From: Prevotella sp.
Lineage (GTDB): Bacteria; Bacteroidota; Bacteroidia; Bacteroidales; Bacteroidaceae
Length of the DNA: 64,000 nt
NCBI GenBank assembly: GCA_024682415.1
Contig: JAIKZG010000032.1
Location: 62,001 to 126,000 of the forward strand
Direction: 5' to 3'
A model generated the notes under the pieces. It was given only the letters and a program-made list of their open reading frames with translations. It ran no database searches and was not told the DNA's origin. Positions 36,373 to 43,969 of the stretch are shown piece by piece (positions within the stretch are counted from its first letter, which is position 1; each line of letters begins with the position of its first letter). A program made the translations under genes and the position numbers.

Positions 36373-37038
36373 ATGAAGGAAAACACTACTAACGGGCAGT
36401 TCTACGATGAAGTAGAAGTGGCTCGAATTGACAAATTCGTATGTGCCGAGATGCAGCGCCAGATACATCGCTACATCAAAGCCATGAAAGGGAGTAAGAG
36501 TATGATGGAACTATTCGAAGAAAGTCTCGCGACATTATCTATTCCCGAAAGAGAAAAGGCTATCGCCAAATATATTGATCTCAACCGCAAAGTTATCAGC
36601 GGATTGGATTGGAAGATTGTGCTCACGCGCGCCATGGCAAACTATTGCGACACCTTTGCCTATCTTCTCACTCTCGTAAACGACAGACGCAAAATGGTAT
36701 TCTATCTCAACCGCGTAAAAGACAAATACGTGCGTTTCCACGAAGTGTTTGAGGAAAACGGCAAATTCGGCATTAAAGACCATAGCGGCAACATCATCAT
36801 TCCAGCCGAATATGATTTCTTGCGTTCCCCCTATGTCTATGTAGACGATCTGCGCACCATGCCTGTCATCGCCGAGAAGAACGGCAAGCTTGGGCTGATA
36901 AGCAACGACGGCAAAAACACTGTTGTGGCAGACTTCATCTACGACGACATCGCTCTTCGCGACCAGCCACCTTATTTTGAGGTGAAGAAAGGCAGAAAGA
37001 AATACCTCATGAACTATAAAGGCGAAATCGCCGCATAA
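36373..37038 (+). CDS. WG-repeat protein
   Basis: 221 residues from the ATG at 36373, which has an unusually good AAGGAG at 36361-36366. A helical N-terminal part of about 110 residues (IDKFVCAEMQRQIHRYIKAMKGSKSM) is followed by two to three WG-type beta repeats, clearest in ENGKFGIKDHSGNIIIPAEYDF and KNGKLGLISNDGKNTVVADFIYDD. No signal peptide, so cytoplasmic. Function unknown. Confidence 0.72.
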   Translation: MKENTTNGQFYDEVEVARIDKFVCAEMQRQIHRYIKAMKGSKSMMELFEESLATLSIPEREKAIAKYIDLNRKVISGLDWKIVLTRAMANYCDTFAYLLTLVNDRRKMVFYLNRVKDKYVRFHEVFEENGKFGIKDHSGNIIIPAEYDFLRSPYVYVDDLRTMPVIAEKNGKLGLISNDGKNTVVADFIYDDIALRDQPPYFEVKKGRKKYLMNYKGEIAA

Positions 37039-37070
37039 CTTTTTAAAAAATAGAAATTATTTCTACAGAG

Positions 37071-37187
37071 AAATCTCTCGCTCATTTCACAGATAGCGCA
37101 CACATAAGCTAATACCACCATTATCACGATGATAATCCTCGAATAATAATCAGTGCCGTATCTGTGAAATAAGTGAGAGATTTTTGT
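37071..37187. repeat. Long inverted repeat (25-bp arms) between WG gene and dxs-like gene
   Basis: Arms 37071-37095 and 37159-37183 pair in 24 of 25 positions (one G-T, one C-A mismatch). The 63-nt loop contains a further hairpin, ATTATC (37120-37125) with GATAAT (37131-37136). A T run at 37181-37185 follows, so it can act as a terminator, but the arms are far longer than needed. It may be the remnant of a small mobile element. Confidence 0.75.
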
Positions 37188-37263
37188 TTGCGCAAAAAAT
37201 GTTTTGTGCAAAAAGTGAAAATAGAAATGGATTTTGTGAAATAGAATGAATCTGAATTCTGCA

Positions 37264-37271
37264 TATCTTTG
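37264..37271 (+). promoter_or_regulatory. -7 element of the dxs-like gene promoter
   Basis: TATCTTTG; a TTTG is found only at 37233-37236, 27 nt away, so the -33 box is unclear. Confidence 0.55.
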
Positions 37272-37327
37272 TAAGCGGAAAAATTCAGGATAAAAATAAA
37301 GAAATAAAGCAAAAGAAAGATTGGATT

Positions 37328-39085
37328 ATGTATATCGAAAAAATCAAATCCCCGAAAGATTTAAAGAAGCTTGGTGTTGAACAGCTACAGACAGTAGCCG
37401 AAGAAGTGCGCCAGGGCGTGCTCAACCGCGTGAGCCATCATGGAGGTCATGTAGGCCCTAATCTCGGTATCACCGAGGCTACCGTTGCCCTGCACTACGT
37501 GTTCAACGCTCCAGAAGATAAAATAGTGTTCGACATTTCACATCAGTGCTATCCTCACAAAATGCTGACAGGCAGAAAAGAGGGTTTCCTCGATGTAAAT
37601 GCCATGAATAACATTTCTGGCTACAGCTCTCCGCTGGAATCACCCGTATATGACAACTTTGAAGTAGGTCACACCTCCACTTCCGTTGCCCTCGCATCGG
37701 GTCTGCAGAAAGGTAGAGATATTCTCGGCGGCAAGGAAAACATCATTGCTGTAATCGGCGATGGTTCTCTCAGCGGCGGCGAAGCCTTTGAGGGTCTTGA
37801 CGAAGTGGCGGAGATAGGCACCAACATGATTATCATATTCAACGACAATGAAATGAGCATTGCCGAAAATCATGGCGGCATATACAAGAATCTTCGCCTG
37901 CTGCGCGAGACAAAGGGCAAGGCTGAGAACAACCTCTTTAAGGCTATGGGGCTTGACTATATGTATGTGGAGGAAGGCAACAATGTGAAGGCTCTCGTTG
38001 AGGCGTTTGGCAAGGTGAAGGACATCGACCACCCTATCGTGGTACACATCCACACGGAGAAAGGTCATGGCTTCAAGCCTGCCACCGACAACAAGGAGCG
38101 TTGGCACTATTCTATGCCTTTCAACATGGAAGACGGCTCTCTCAAAGGCGATTATTCTGGCGAAAACTACAATATCATGCTTGGTCAGTATCTGCTTGAG
38201 GAGATGAAGCGCGACCCGAAACTCGTTGCCATTTCTTCTGCCGTTCCCGCTGCGTTAGGATTTGGTCCTGAGCAGCGCAAGCAGGCTGGCGCGCGACATA
38301 TTGATGTAGGCATTGCCGAGGAAGAAGCCGTAGCTCTCGCGTCGGGTATGGCAAAGCGTGGCGCTCACCCTGTGTGGTCTACCTTTGCCACATTCATTCA
38401 GCGCACCTATGACCAGATAGCGCAAGACCTCTGCGTAAATGGTAACTCAGCCGTTATCAATGTGATAGGCTCTTCTGTCTACGGCATGAACGACTTCACT
38501 CACATCTGCTTCTTCGACATCCCTATGCTTAGCCATATTCCTAACCTTGTGTATCTCGCCCCTACCACTTACGAGGAGCTTATCGCCATGGAGTCGTGGG
38601 CTATAAAGCAAGAGAAATATCCTGTCGCCATCCGTGTGCCGGCAACAGCCGTTGTGCATAGCAATGAGGATTACGACACCGATTATTCTGTGCTCAACAA
38701 GTTTAAGGTGGCTCATCGTGGCGCGGAAGTGGCCATCATCGCCGTTGGCGACTTCTTCCAGAAAGGTGAGCGTGTGGCAAAGGCATTAGCAGAGAAAGGT
38801 ATCGACGCCACTCTCATCAATCCTCGCTACATCTCTGGCGTAGACGAGCAGTTGCTTCGCTCTCTTGAAAGCGACCATTCTCTTGTCGTCACCATTGAGG
38901 ACGGCAGCATTGATGGCGGATTTGGCGAGACCATCGCTCGCTTCTATGGCACAAGCGACATGAAAGTAGCTTGCTTCGGCATCAAGAAAGGTCTTTACGA
39001 CCGCTACAATGCTGATGAACTTCTCCGCGAGAACGGCATGGCCGACGAGCAGATTGTGGAGCGCATAATGCAGATTGCGAAGTAA
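37328..39085 (+). CDS. dxs: 1-deoxy-D-xylulose-5-phosphate synthase-like transketolase
   Basis: 585 residues against about 620 for E. coli Dxs. Thiamine-diphosphate motif GDGSLSGGEAFEGLDEVAEIGTNMIIIFNDNEMSIAEN, the Dxs-type ISHQCYPHKMLTGR and VGHTSTSVALASGL, the pyrimidine-binding domain (IDVGIAEEEAVALASGMAKRGAHPVWSTFATFIQR) and the C-terminal transketolase domain are in order. The N-terminal SGH region reads HHGGH, and the segment between the TPP motif and the second domain is shortened. It may be a second, divergent Dxs or an enzyme with another aldehyde substrate; I cannot see whether a canonical dxs exists elsewhere. Confidence 0.72.
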   Translation: MYIEKIKSPKDLKKLGVEQLQTVAEEVRQGVLNRVSHHGGHVGPNLGITEATVALHYVFNAPEDKIVFDISHQCYPHKMLTGRKEGFLDVNAMNNISGYSSPLESPVYDNFEVGHTSTSVALASGLQKGRDILGGKENIIAVIGDGSLSGGEAFEGLDEVAEIGTNMIIIFNDNEMSIAENHGGIYKNLRLLRETKGKAENNLFKAMGLDYMYVEEGNNVKALVEAFGKVKDIDHPIVVHIHTEKGHGFKPATDNKERWHYSMPFNMEDGSLKGDYSGENYNIMLGQYLLEEMKRDPKLVAISSAVPAALGFGPEQRKQAGARHIDVGIAEEEAVALASGMAKRGAHPVWSTFATFIQRTYDQIAQDLCVNGNSAVINVIGSSVYGMNDFTHICFFDIPMLSHIPNLVYLAPTTYEELIAMESWAIKQEKYPVAIRVPATAVVHSNEDYDTDYSVLNKFKVAHRGAEVAIIAVGDFFQKGERVAKALAEKGIDATLINPRYISGVDEQLLRSLESDHSLVVTIEDGSIDGGFGETIARFYGTSDMKVACFGIKKGLYDRYNADELLRENGMADEQIVERIMQIAK

Positions 39086-39118
39086 GAAAATAGAGCACCA
39101 CAACTCTTTTATATAAAT

Positions 39119-39171
39119 AAGGTGTGCAAGAAAGGAAGCTATATCTGTAGCTCTACCTTTCGGCACACCTT
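39119..39171. terminator. Long hairpin between convergent genes
   Basis: AAGGTGTGC (39119-39127) pairs with GCACACCTT (39163-39171), and inside it GAAAGG/CCTTTC and AGCTA/TAGCT extend the stem. It lies between the stops of the dxs-like gene and the minus-strand Lys-rich gene and probably ends both, although T runs are weak. Confidence 0.6.
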
Positions 39172-39196
39172 AATTGTTTATAGCATCAGGGAATGA

Positions 39197-40165
39197 TTAC
39201 TGCGCCGGACTTATAGGAGCTTTTTCCGTATCCTCGCCAGCATGTTCGGGAGTTTTGTCCTTGTCTTCCACCTGTTTCGGAGCGTCATTCTCCTCCACAG
39301 GTTTCGACTCCTTCTCCTTGTTGTCGGCAGGAGCTTCATTTGCTTTCTCTGGCTGAAGATTGGTCTTGTCGGTATCCTCCTTAGAGTTCTTTCCGTTCTT
39401 CTTGCCATTCTTATTTTTCTCTTTCTGCTCCTTTTCCTTATCTTCCTCGCCATTGCTATGCTTTTTATGGCTGGCAGTCTTTTTCAGAGTGTCGTCATGC
39501 AAATCATTGAGCTTATCAATGGTAGTCTGATAATTCTCTATTCCGTCAAGAACGACATGAGCCACAATGTGTTGTCTTATGTCCTCCAGAGCATTGTCTG
39601 TGAGATTGCGCGTTTTCACGATAAGACCTTTCATTTCAGCCTTCATCTTGTCGCGCTCGTCGCACCATTTATCTATCTGCTCATTTTTAGCTCTCAATTT
39701 GCCCACCATCTTTTCGGCATTTATGTTTGCCAAGTCGGTAGCATAATCTGTTTCGAGCTTTTTCATGAAGCTGTCGATGCGCTCCGTTTCGTCTACATTG
39801 CGTTTTGAGTTCTCATTTCTAAAAGTGGTAACAGCATTTTTCACCACCGCGCCTGAAAATCTCACGTCTTCATTCTCGTCGGTCTCAGCCACCACGCCAA
39901 GCCCATACAATCCGCTGATAATTTTTCTTCTCTGCTTAATAGCATTGTCGATTTTATCAGAATATGGATTTTTTCGAGAAACCACATAAGCTTTTTTCTC
40001 ATTATCCACGCATTTCTGCGCTTCGGCTATTACCTCCTTGTCTTTTTCGGCAAGCAGACCATCACCCAACACTGCTTTAATATACTCTTGAGCATACTTT
40101 GAATGCTCACCTGTCTTAAGCGAGTCTTTCAAGACTGCTTTCAAAACTTTTAAATAGCTTTGCAT
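39197..40165 (-). CDS. Hypothetical helical protein with Lys/Glu/Asp-rich C-terminal tail
   Basis: 322 residues without signal peptide or membrane helix. Residues 1-215 are helical (SFMKKLETDYATDLANINAEKMVGKL... type coiled coil near 130-175), faintly like the DUF6261 group of Bacteroidetes; residues 225-322 are a low-complexity charged tail (EDKEKEQKEKNKNGKKNGKN, then Pro/Glu/Asp). The tail should be disordered. I do not recognise a function. It is preceded on the same transcript by a small ORF and a long leader. Confidence 0.7.
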   Translation of the reverse strand: MQSYLKVLKAVLKDSLKTGEHSKYAQEYIKAVLGDGLLAEKDKEVIAEAQKCVDNEKKAYVVSRKNPYSDKIDNAIKQRRKIISGLYGLGVVAETDENEDVRFSGAVVKNAVTTFRNENSKRNVDETERIDSFMKKLETDYATDLANINAEKMVGKLRAKNEQIDKWCDERDKMKAEMKGLIVKTRNLTDNALEDIRQHIVAHVVLDGIENYQTTIDKLNDLHDDTLKKTASHKKHSNGEEDKEKEQKEKNKNGKKNGKNSKEDTDKTNLQPEKANEAPADNKEKESKPVEENDAPKQVEDKDKTPEHAGEDTEKAPISPAQ

Positions 40166-40216
40166 ATTTTATTTTTTTAAAAAATTAATAATATTTTATT
40201 CGCGAGATTTGCTGTA

Positions 40217-40357
40217 TTAGAAGCCCAAGTTAGACATGCCCACGATATTCCTTTTCATGTCAGTCGGCTTTGCGTCATTTACTTTTTCTCTATAAGCGAC
40301 ACCTTCTTTCTTATCTTTATGTAGGGGGAGATTGTATCCTGAACTCAAAATATACAT
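40217..40357 (-). CDS. Possible small protein (46 aa)
   Basis: ATG at 40355-40357 to TAA at 40217-40219. The peptide MYILSSGYNLPLHKDKKEGV... ends in KRNIVGMSNLGF and its composition is protein-like. GAGAG precedes the ATG, and a good minus-strand promoter lies about 125 nt upstream. It has no recognisable domain and could be an upstream regulatory peptide for the 322-residue gene behind it, or chance. The remainder of 40166-40623 is AT-rich leader. Confidence 0.4.
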   Translation of the reverse strand: MYILSSGYNLPLHKDKKEGVAYREKVNDAKPTDMKRNIVGMSNLGF

Positions 40358-40487
40358 CTCTCAATCTACAGAATTAGGTTCATCATTTATATCATCTCTT
40401 GTCGCACTACGAATAGTATTATCAATATATAGTATTATCTGTGCGACTATCTCTATCTTTGTTAGATTTTTATCTTTTTTGTAGAAG

Positions 40488-40519
40488 CAAAGATAATAAT
40501 AAATATACAACAATGCAAA
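40488..40519 (-). promoter_or_regulatory. Promoter of the small ORF and the Lys-rich gene
   Basis: Minus-strand TTTG (40516-40519), 20-nt spacer, TATCTTTG (40488-40495). It implies a leader of about 125 nt before the small ORF and over 300 nt before the long gene. Confidence 0.75.
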
Positions 40520-40623
40520 ATTTAAAACCTATTTTTTTACCTTATTTCTAAAAAAAATGTGCAGGTGCACAGATTTTCCGCACCCACACATTATTATATA
40601 TAGCGTAGCGTCAATTAGAATGC

Positions 40624-41658
40624 TTAGCAATAAACGTCGAAAGGTAATTCCTTAGTCCATTCTTTTCCCTGCCTCGTAACAAAATAATATTCTGCGCCTT
40701 CACGTTCAAAACAAGTAGCTACACTTTTATGAACATACTTACCATCCATAATATAAACCTTAGCTACGGTCCATCGTTTTATCTCATTATCAGGACTATC
40801 TGTAATAACTAAGATAGAATTACCATTATCTGCTTTTGCGAAATCAGATACAAATGTGCTTCCATATCTGTTTCTGCTGAATGGATCACCCTTTACAAGA
40901 TTATTATAATATTTATCTATGCTAACACCATCTTTAGGACATGCTAAAAATTCTGTTGGCGTTTTCCAATCCTCTTGCATACAATTAGGAGTTTCCGAAT
41001 GATAAAAATTACTTATCTCCTTATGCGTATCTTCCTTATTATCTGCTTCCCTATCATAGCCACAATAGCGCATGATTTTATCATTAGAAGATTCTTTGTA
41101 AATACTTTCCGTCACGAATTTCTGCGGATTCTTAGTATAATGAGGATTAGGATTGTTTGTAATCTTTAGCCAATTATTATAGGCGTTATTGAGTTCTTCC
41201 TTTGAAGCTGGTCTCATCCATTCACATTTACGTTTTTCTTCAGGGCTTTTAAGTTTAAGAGATTTCGGATCTTTTAAAAAAGCCTCAATACTTCCCCACA
41301 CGGCAATTATCTTTGCCATTGTCAAAGGATTATTAAGAATGTTTTCCCAGCGAGTAACATACCTTAAATTCTCAGGACGGTTATTACAACGATTGGTATC
41401 AATATGGTCTACCACGATATCCGTTTTGTCCTTTGGCATTTCGTGGAAGGCGCAAGCCACAATGCGATGCACTCCCTCACTACCCCAAAACATATAGCCT
41501 TGAGAATTTTTCTTGCCAAATGTCCACCTGTTATCAAGCGGACGAACACGACTGCCCTCTTTGCTATGGCGCAATATAGCTCCATTGTCGCGCACAGAGT
41601 AATGCTCACCTTTATATTCGCATTCTCTTACTTCGTTATATTCTTCTATTAATTCCAT
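40624..41658 (-). CDS. HNH endonuclease with C-terminal extension
   Basis: 344 residues. An N-terminal NUMOD-like segment (YSVRDNGAILRH...WTFGKK..GY) leads to an HNH_3-type nuclease core VVDHIDTNRCNNRPENLRYVT with D84-H85, N92/N93 and N97, the usual metal-binding and catalytic residues. The C-terminal 230 residues are not recognised. It overlaps the preceding small gene by 10 bp, so the HTH, the small protein and this nuclease form one tightly coupled unit. It is not inside another gene, so a homing endonuclease role is not evident; a mobile or defence role is possible but unproven. Confidence 0.82.
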   Translation of the reverse strand: MELIEEYNEVRECEYKGEHYSVRDNGAILRHSKEGSRVRPLDNRWTFGKKNSQGYMFWGSEGVHRIVACAFHEMPKDKTDIVVDHIDTNRCNNRPENLRYVTRWENILNNPLTMAKIIAVWGSIEAFLKDPKSLKLKSPEEKRKCEWMRPASKEELNNAYNNWLKITNNPNPHYTKNPQKFVTESIYKESSNDKIMRYCGYDREADNKEDTHKEISNFYHSETPNCMQEDWKTPTEFLACPKDGVSIDKYYNNLVKGDPFSRNRYGSTFVSDFAKADNGNSILVITDSPDNEIKRWTVAKVYIMDGKYVHKSVATCFEREGAEYYFVTRQGKEWTKELPFDVYC

Positions 41659-42029
41659 CTCATTTTATATTTTAGTTTATCAAAAACGAAGCGAAAAGTT
41701 TCCTCCCACTCCTCTTCTGTCTTATCGCTAATCTTAATATCCACAAAGCGAATATTAAATAAATCGCTATAGAAATAATCTGCGTATATATGGTCGCCAT
41801 CGCTGACTCTCTCACATTTAAGCAAATTCGGATTATACACACTTTGAGCTTTATCCTTGAAAGGCTTATCGTATGTAAGAGTTATATTATAAGCTGGCAG
41901 AATGAAATCTGGCGTAAGCAAATCAGGAGCATCATCAAGTCGTATTCCAAACTGAATTAATGAATCTTTACCCAACTTCCTTAACACCTCAGGCACTATC
42001 TTGGTGAAATTATCAATGCTTTTTTCCAT
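41649..42029 (-). CDS. Hypothetical protein, likely frameshift-joined C-terminal part of the HTH protein
   Basis: 126 residues from the ATG at 42029 (MEKSIDNFTKIVPEVLRKLG, ending FRFVFDKLKYKMRWN). No known domain is recognised. The reading frame stays open upstream of this ATG to at least 42074, with a plausible peptide GLLDYREDNENVTDN, and it meets the HTH frame exactly at a slippery A AAA AAG. A -1 shift would give one protein of about 209 residues with an N-terminal HTH. The overlap with the HTH gene is 34 bp and with the HNH gene 10 bp. Confidence 0.7.
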   Translation of the reverse strand: MEKSIDNFTKIVPEVLRKLGKDSLIQFGIRLDDAPDLLTPDFILPAYNITLTYDKPFKDKAQSVYNPNLLKCERVSDGDHIYADYFYSDLFNIRFVDIKISDKTEEEWEETFRFVFDKLKYKMRWN

Positions 42030-42277
42030 GTTATCAGTAACATTTTCATTGTCTTCACGATAATCAAGCAGCCCTTTTTTTTAGAAATATCATAAAAGAA
42101 ATCATGCTCAAGAACTTTACCAATCCTTGCGAGCAGCTGAATATCCATATTATTCTTTCTGAAATATTTGTAGATATTTCCGACGGTACACCCTATTGAT
42201 TCCGCAAGTTTATTAGGAGATATAGCTTTCTTGTTGGCGACTTCTTTTATAAGAGTGCCCAGATTGTTTTCTTTCAT
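41996..42277 (-). CDS. XRE-type helix-turn-helix protein (zero-frame product)
   Basis: 93 residues; residues 8-62 form a lambda-repressor-like HTH (LIKEVANKKAISPNKLAESIGCTVGNIYKYF... with VLEHDFFYDIS at the end as in XRE proteins). After K68 the zero frame runs on as CLIIVKTMKMLLITWKKALI, which does not look like natural protein, whereas the -1 frame reads into the next gene. So 93 residues may be either the minor product or the result of a base gain or loss in the run of eight A (42075-42082). It probably represses its own promoter at 42305-42335. Confidence 0.78.
   Translation of the reverse strand: MKENNLGTLIKEVANKKAISPNKLAESIGCTVGNIYKYFRKNNMDIQLLARIGKVLEHDFFYDISKKKGCLIIVKTMKMLLITWKKALIISPR
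42074..42080 (-). other. Slippery heptamer A AAA AAG (candidate -1 frameshift site)
   Basis: On the minus strand the codons TCT AAA AAA AAG GGC contain the heptamer in the correct phase (AAG = codon 68 of the HTH gene). A -1 slip continues as GGG CTG CTT GAT into the open frame of the downstream gene. The eight-A run could also be a true or sequencing indel. Confidence 0.65.
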
Positions 42278-42304
42278 ATTATATTATTTTATTTTTGTTG
42301 CAGG

Positions 42305-42335
42305 CAAAAGTAGCACAAAAGAAATTTTTTTCAAA
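42305..42335 (-). promoter_or_regulatory. Promoter of the HTH-HNH unit
   Basis: Minus-strand TTTG (42332-42335), 19-nt spacer, TACTTTTG (42305-42312), 30 nt before the HTH start. The palindrome array begins 35-75 bp upstream of it. Confidence 0.75.
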
Positions 42336-42404
42336 GGAAATCATTATCCAATTTGGATAAAGCAATAAAATAGCATTTCACTTCCACATTTTCGCCCCTT
42401 ATTT

Positions 42405-42960
42405 TTCCGAAGCATTTAGATTTTAGATTTCACGAAAAAAAATTGCGCTTAAGTGCTTAGAAAATAAAAATCAACTCTGTTTTTCATTTCCTAAGCGTTT
42501 CGATATAAAAAAACAAGTTGATTTCTTTCATCGAAGTGCTTCGATACTACTTTGCAACCCCGTTTTGCATTTCCTAAGTATTTCGATATTAAAAAACAAG
42601 TTGATTTCTTTCATCGAAGTGCTTCGATACTACTTTGCGACTATGATTTGGAGTATCGAAACGCTTAAATGCTCCAAAACTTTTTTATTTCTTCCATCTA
42701 AGCGTTTCGATGGAACTTTTCAACCCTGTTTTTAATTTCCTAAGCATTTCGATACGAAGAATAAAGTTGATTTCTTTCATCGAAGCGCTTCGATACTACT
42801 TTTCAACCCTGATTTTAATTTCCTAAGCATTTCGATACGAAAAAACAAGTTGATTTCTTCCATCGAAGCGCTTCGATACTACTTTTCAACCCTGATTTCA
42901 ATTTCCTAAGCATTTCGATATGAAAAAACAAGTTGATTTCTTCCATCTAAGTGCTTCGAA
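42405..42960. repeat. Array of palindromes at alternating 41/42-bp pitch (83-bp double unit)
   Basis: The core AAGCGCTTCGA, best as the perfect palindrome TCGAAGCGCTTCGA, occurs with its first A at 42410, 42451, 42493, 42534, 42576, 42617, 42700, 42742, 42783, 42825, 42866, 42908 and 42949. An inverted copy fills the one missing place (centre 42662.5). Two kinds alternate: a form beginning TTTCCTAAGC and a form beginning CATCGAAGC; pairs recur every 83 bp (TTTCCTAAG at 42490, 42573, 42739, 42822, 42905 with 166 bp where the inverted copy sits). The copies near the left end are decayed, those at the right almost identical. No gene is present in 42278-42960. Confidence 0.9.
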
Positions 42961-42964
42961 TTGA

Positions 42965-43087
42965 AGAGCCTTGAACATATCACGAGAATTGGACATTTTG
43001 CGTAGCAAAGAACCTGATGTGTATAAGAGTTACTCACAGATGTATAAGCTATTTGATATTATTAGAGAAATTGTCATCAAAGATTAG
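42965..43087 (+). pseudogene. Truncated ORF end at the edge of the palindrome array
   Basis: Directly after the last array unit an open frame of 40 codons (ALNISRELDILRSKEPDVYK... ending FDIIREIVIKD, stop 43085-43087) reads like the C-terminus of a real protein but has no start. A terminator follows at 43134-43183 on the same strand. It seems that the 5' part of a plus-strand gene was lost or replaced by the array. The family is not recognised. Confidence 0.45.
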
Positions 43088-43133
43088 ATAGTGGTCTATG
43101 GTACAGAGCATAGATTTAAAAAAATCTAAACAA

Positions 43134-43183
43134 GTTTCCTTTTAAACGCTCTATAAAAGGCTTTTAAAAGGAAACTCTTTTTT
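43134..43183. terminator. Terminator between the ORF remnant and the secreted protein gene
   Basis: GTTTCCTTTTAAA (43134-43146) pairs with its complement at 43163-43175, 16-nt loop, and T run 43178-43183. Confidence 0.8.
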
Positions 43184-43194
43184 ATTTCAAATGA

Positions 43195-43779
43195 TTACAA
43201 ATCATCTATTGCCTGCTTACGAAGAATATCGCTGTTAATCTTATCATAATAAGATAATGTAACATAACAGCTTGACATTCCTTTATGAGAAATCTTTAAT
43301 TGAATATCGCCTGCTTTCGTTGAAAAGGTTGTAATGTATCTACATCTATCTAACCGAACAGCTATCATACGAAAGTTATCATCTCTTTGGTCTGAATAGC
43401 CTTGAAAATTCTCTAAACAATCGCTTGGAGCACCATATTTCTCAGCAAGCATAAACTTTAAATCTAAATATGAGCCATGAAGTTCTGACCATGTATTACA
43501 ATCTGGAAAAGCAACTATGATTTTAGCAACCAAATCTTTGTCTTTTAATGTTTCCACACTGATAGTACATTCTTTATAACCTGCGAAATCGCCTTGCAAT
43601 ATCGCAGCGCCATTCTCCATTCCAAGCATAGAGAAGCCTGCGGTTTTCATTTTCTGTACATACTGCGAAAGAGTGCCGTCGATAGGCACGCCTTTAAACT
43701 TTAAGTGCTCGTTGGCAGTCTGGGCATTTATCGCTATTGCCATCAAACATGCCGTAAATAACATAAAAATCTTTTTCAT
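43195..43779 (-). CDS. Hypothetical secreted protein
   Basis: 194 residues with a signal peptide (MKKIFMLFTACLMAIAINAQ). The mature part starts HLKFKGVPIDGTLSQYVQKMKTAGF, a pattern found in many small Bacteroidetes periplasmic proteins, and shows alternating strands and helices; no catalytic motif. It has its own promoter and terminator. Function unknown. Confidence 0.75.
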   Translation of the reverse strand: MKKIFMLFTACLMAIAINAQTANEHLKFKGVPIDGTLSQYVQKMKTAGFSMLGMENGAAILQGDFAGYKECTISVETLKDKDLVAKIIVAFPDCNTWSELHGSYLDLKFMLAEKYGAPSDCLENFQGYSDQRDDNFRMIAVRLDRCRYITTFSTKAGDIQLKISHKGMSSCYVTLSYYDKINSDILRKQAIDDL

Positions 43780-43801
43780 TGCCGTTTTAATTTTGTGTCT
43801 G

Positions 43802-43833
43802 CAAAGGTATTAATTTTTAGGCAGTTAGCCAAA
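43802..43833 (-). promoter_or_regulatory. Promoter of the secreted protein gene
   Basis: Minus-strand TTTG (43830-43833), 20-nt spacer, TACCTTTG (43802-43809). Confidence 0.8.
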
Positions 43834-43969
43834 ACGACGATATTTACAAGACAACATGCAAAATAAAATATAATACAAAATTCTTACGAAGTGAAGCGCA
43901 AACTCTGCCGATATAATAATGTAAGCACATCTGATTCTTCTGATTTTTAACTTTCTTTATCACGTTTCG

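Noticed and set aside
40624..41658. Homing endonuclease inside an intron or intein
   Set aside because: The gene is free-standing behind its own regulator; no split host gene or intron boundary can be seen on either side.
42405..42960. CRISPR array
   Set aside because: The whole 83-bp unit is repeated, including what would be the spacer, so there are no unique spacers; an inverted unit is present and no cas genes are near.
39197..43195. Complete prophage or conjugative element
   Set aside because: No integrase, phage structural or transfer genes and no att-like direct repeats were found at the edges; only a nuclease/regulator cassette and an array are visible.
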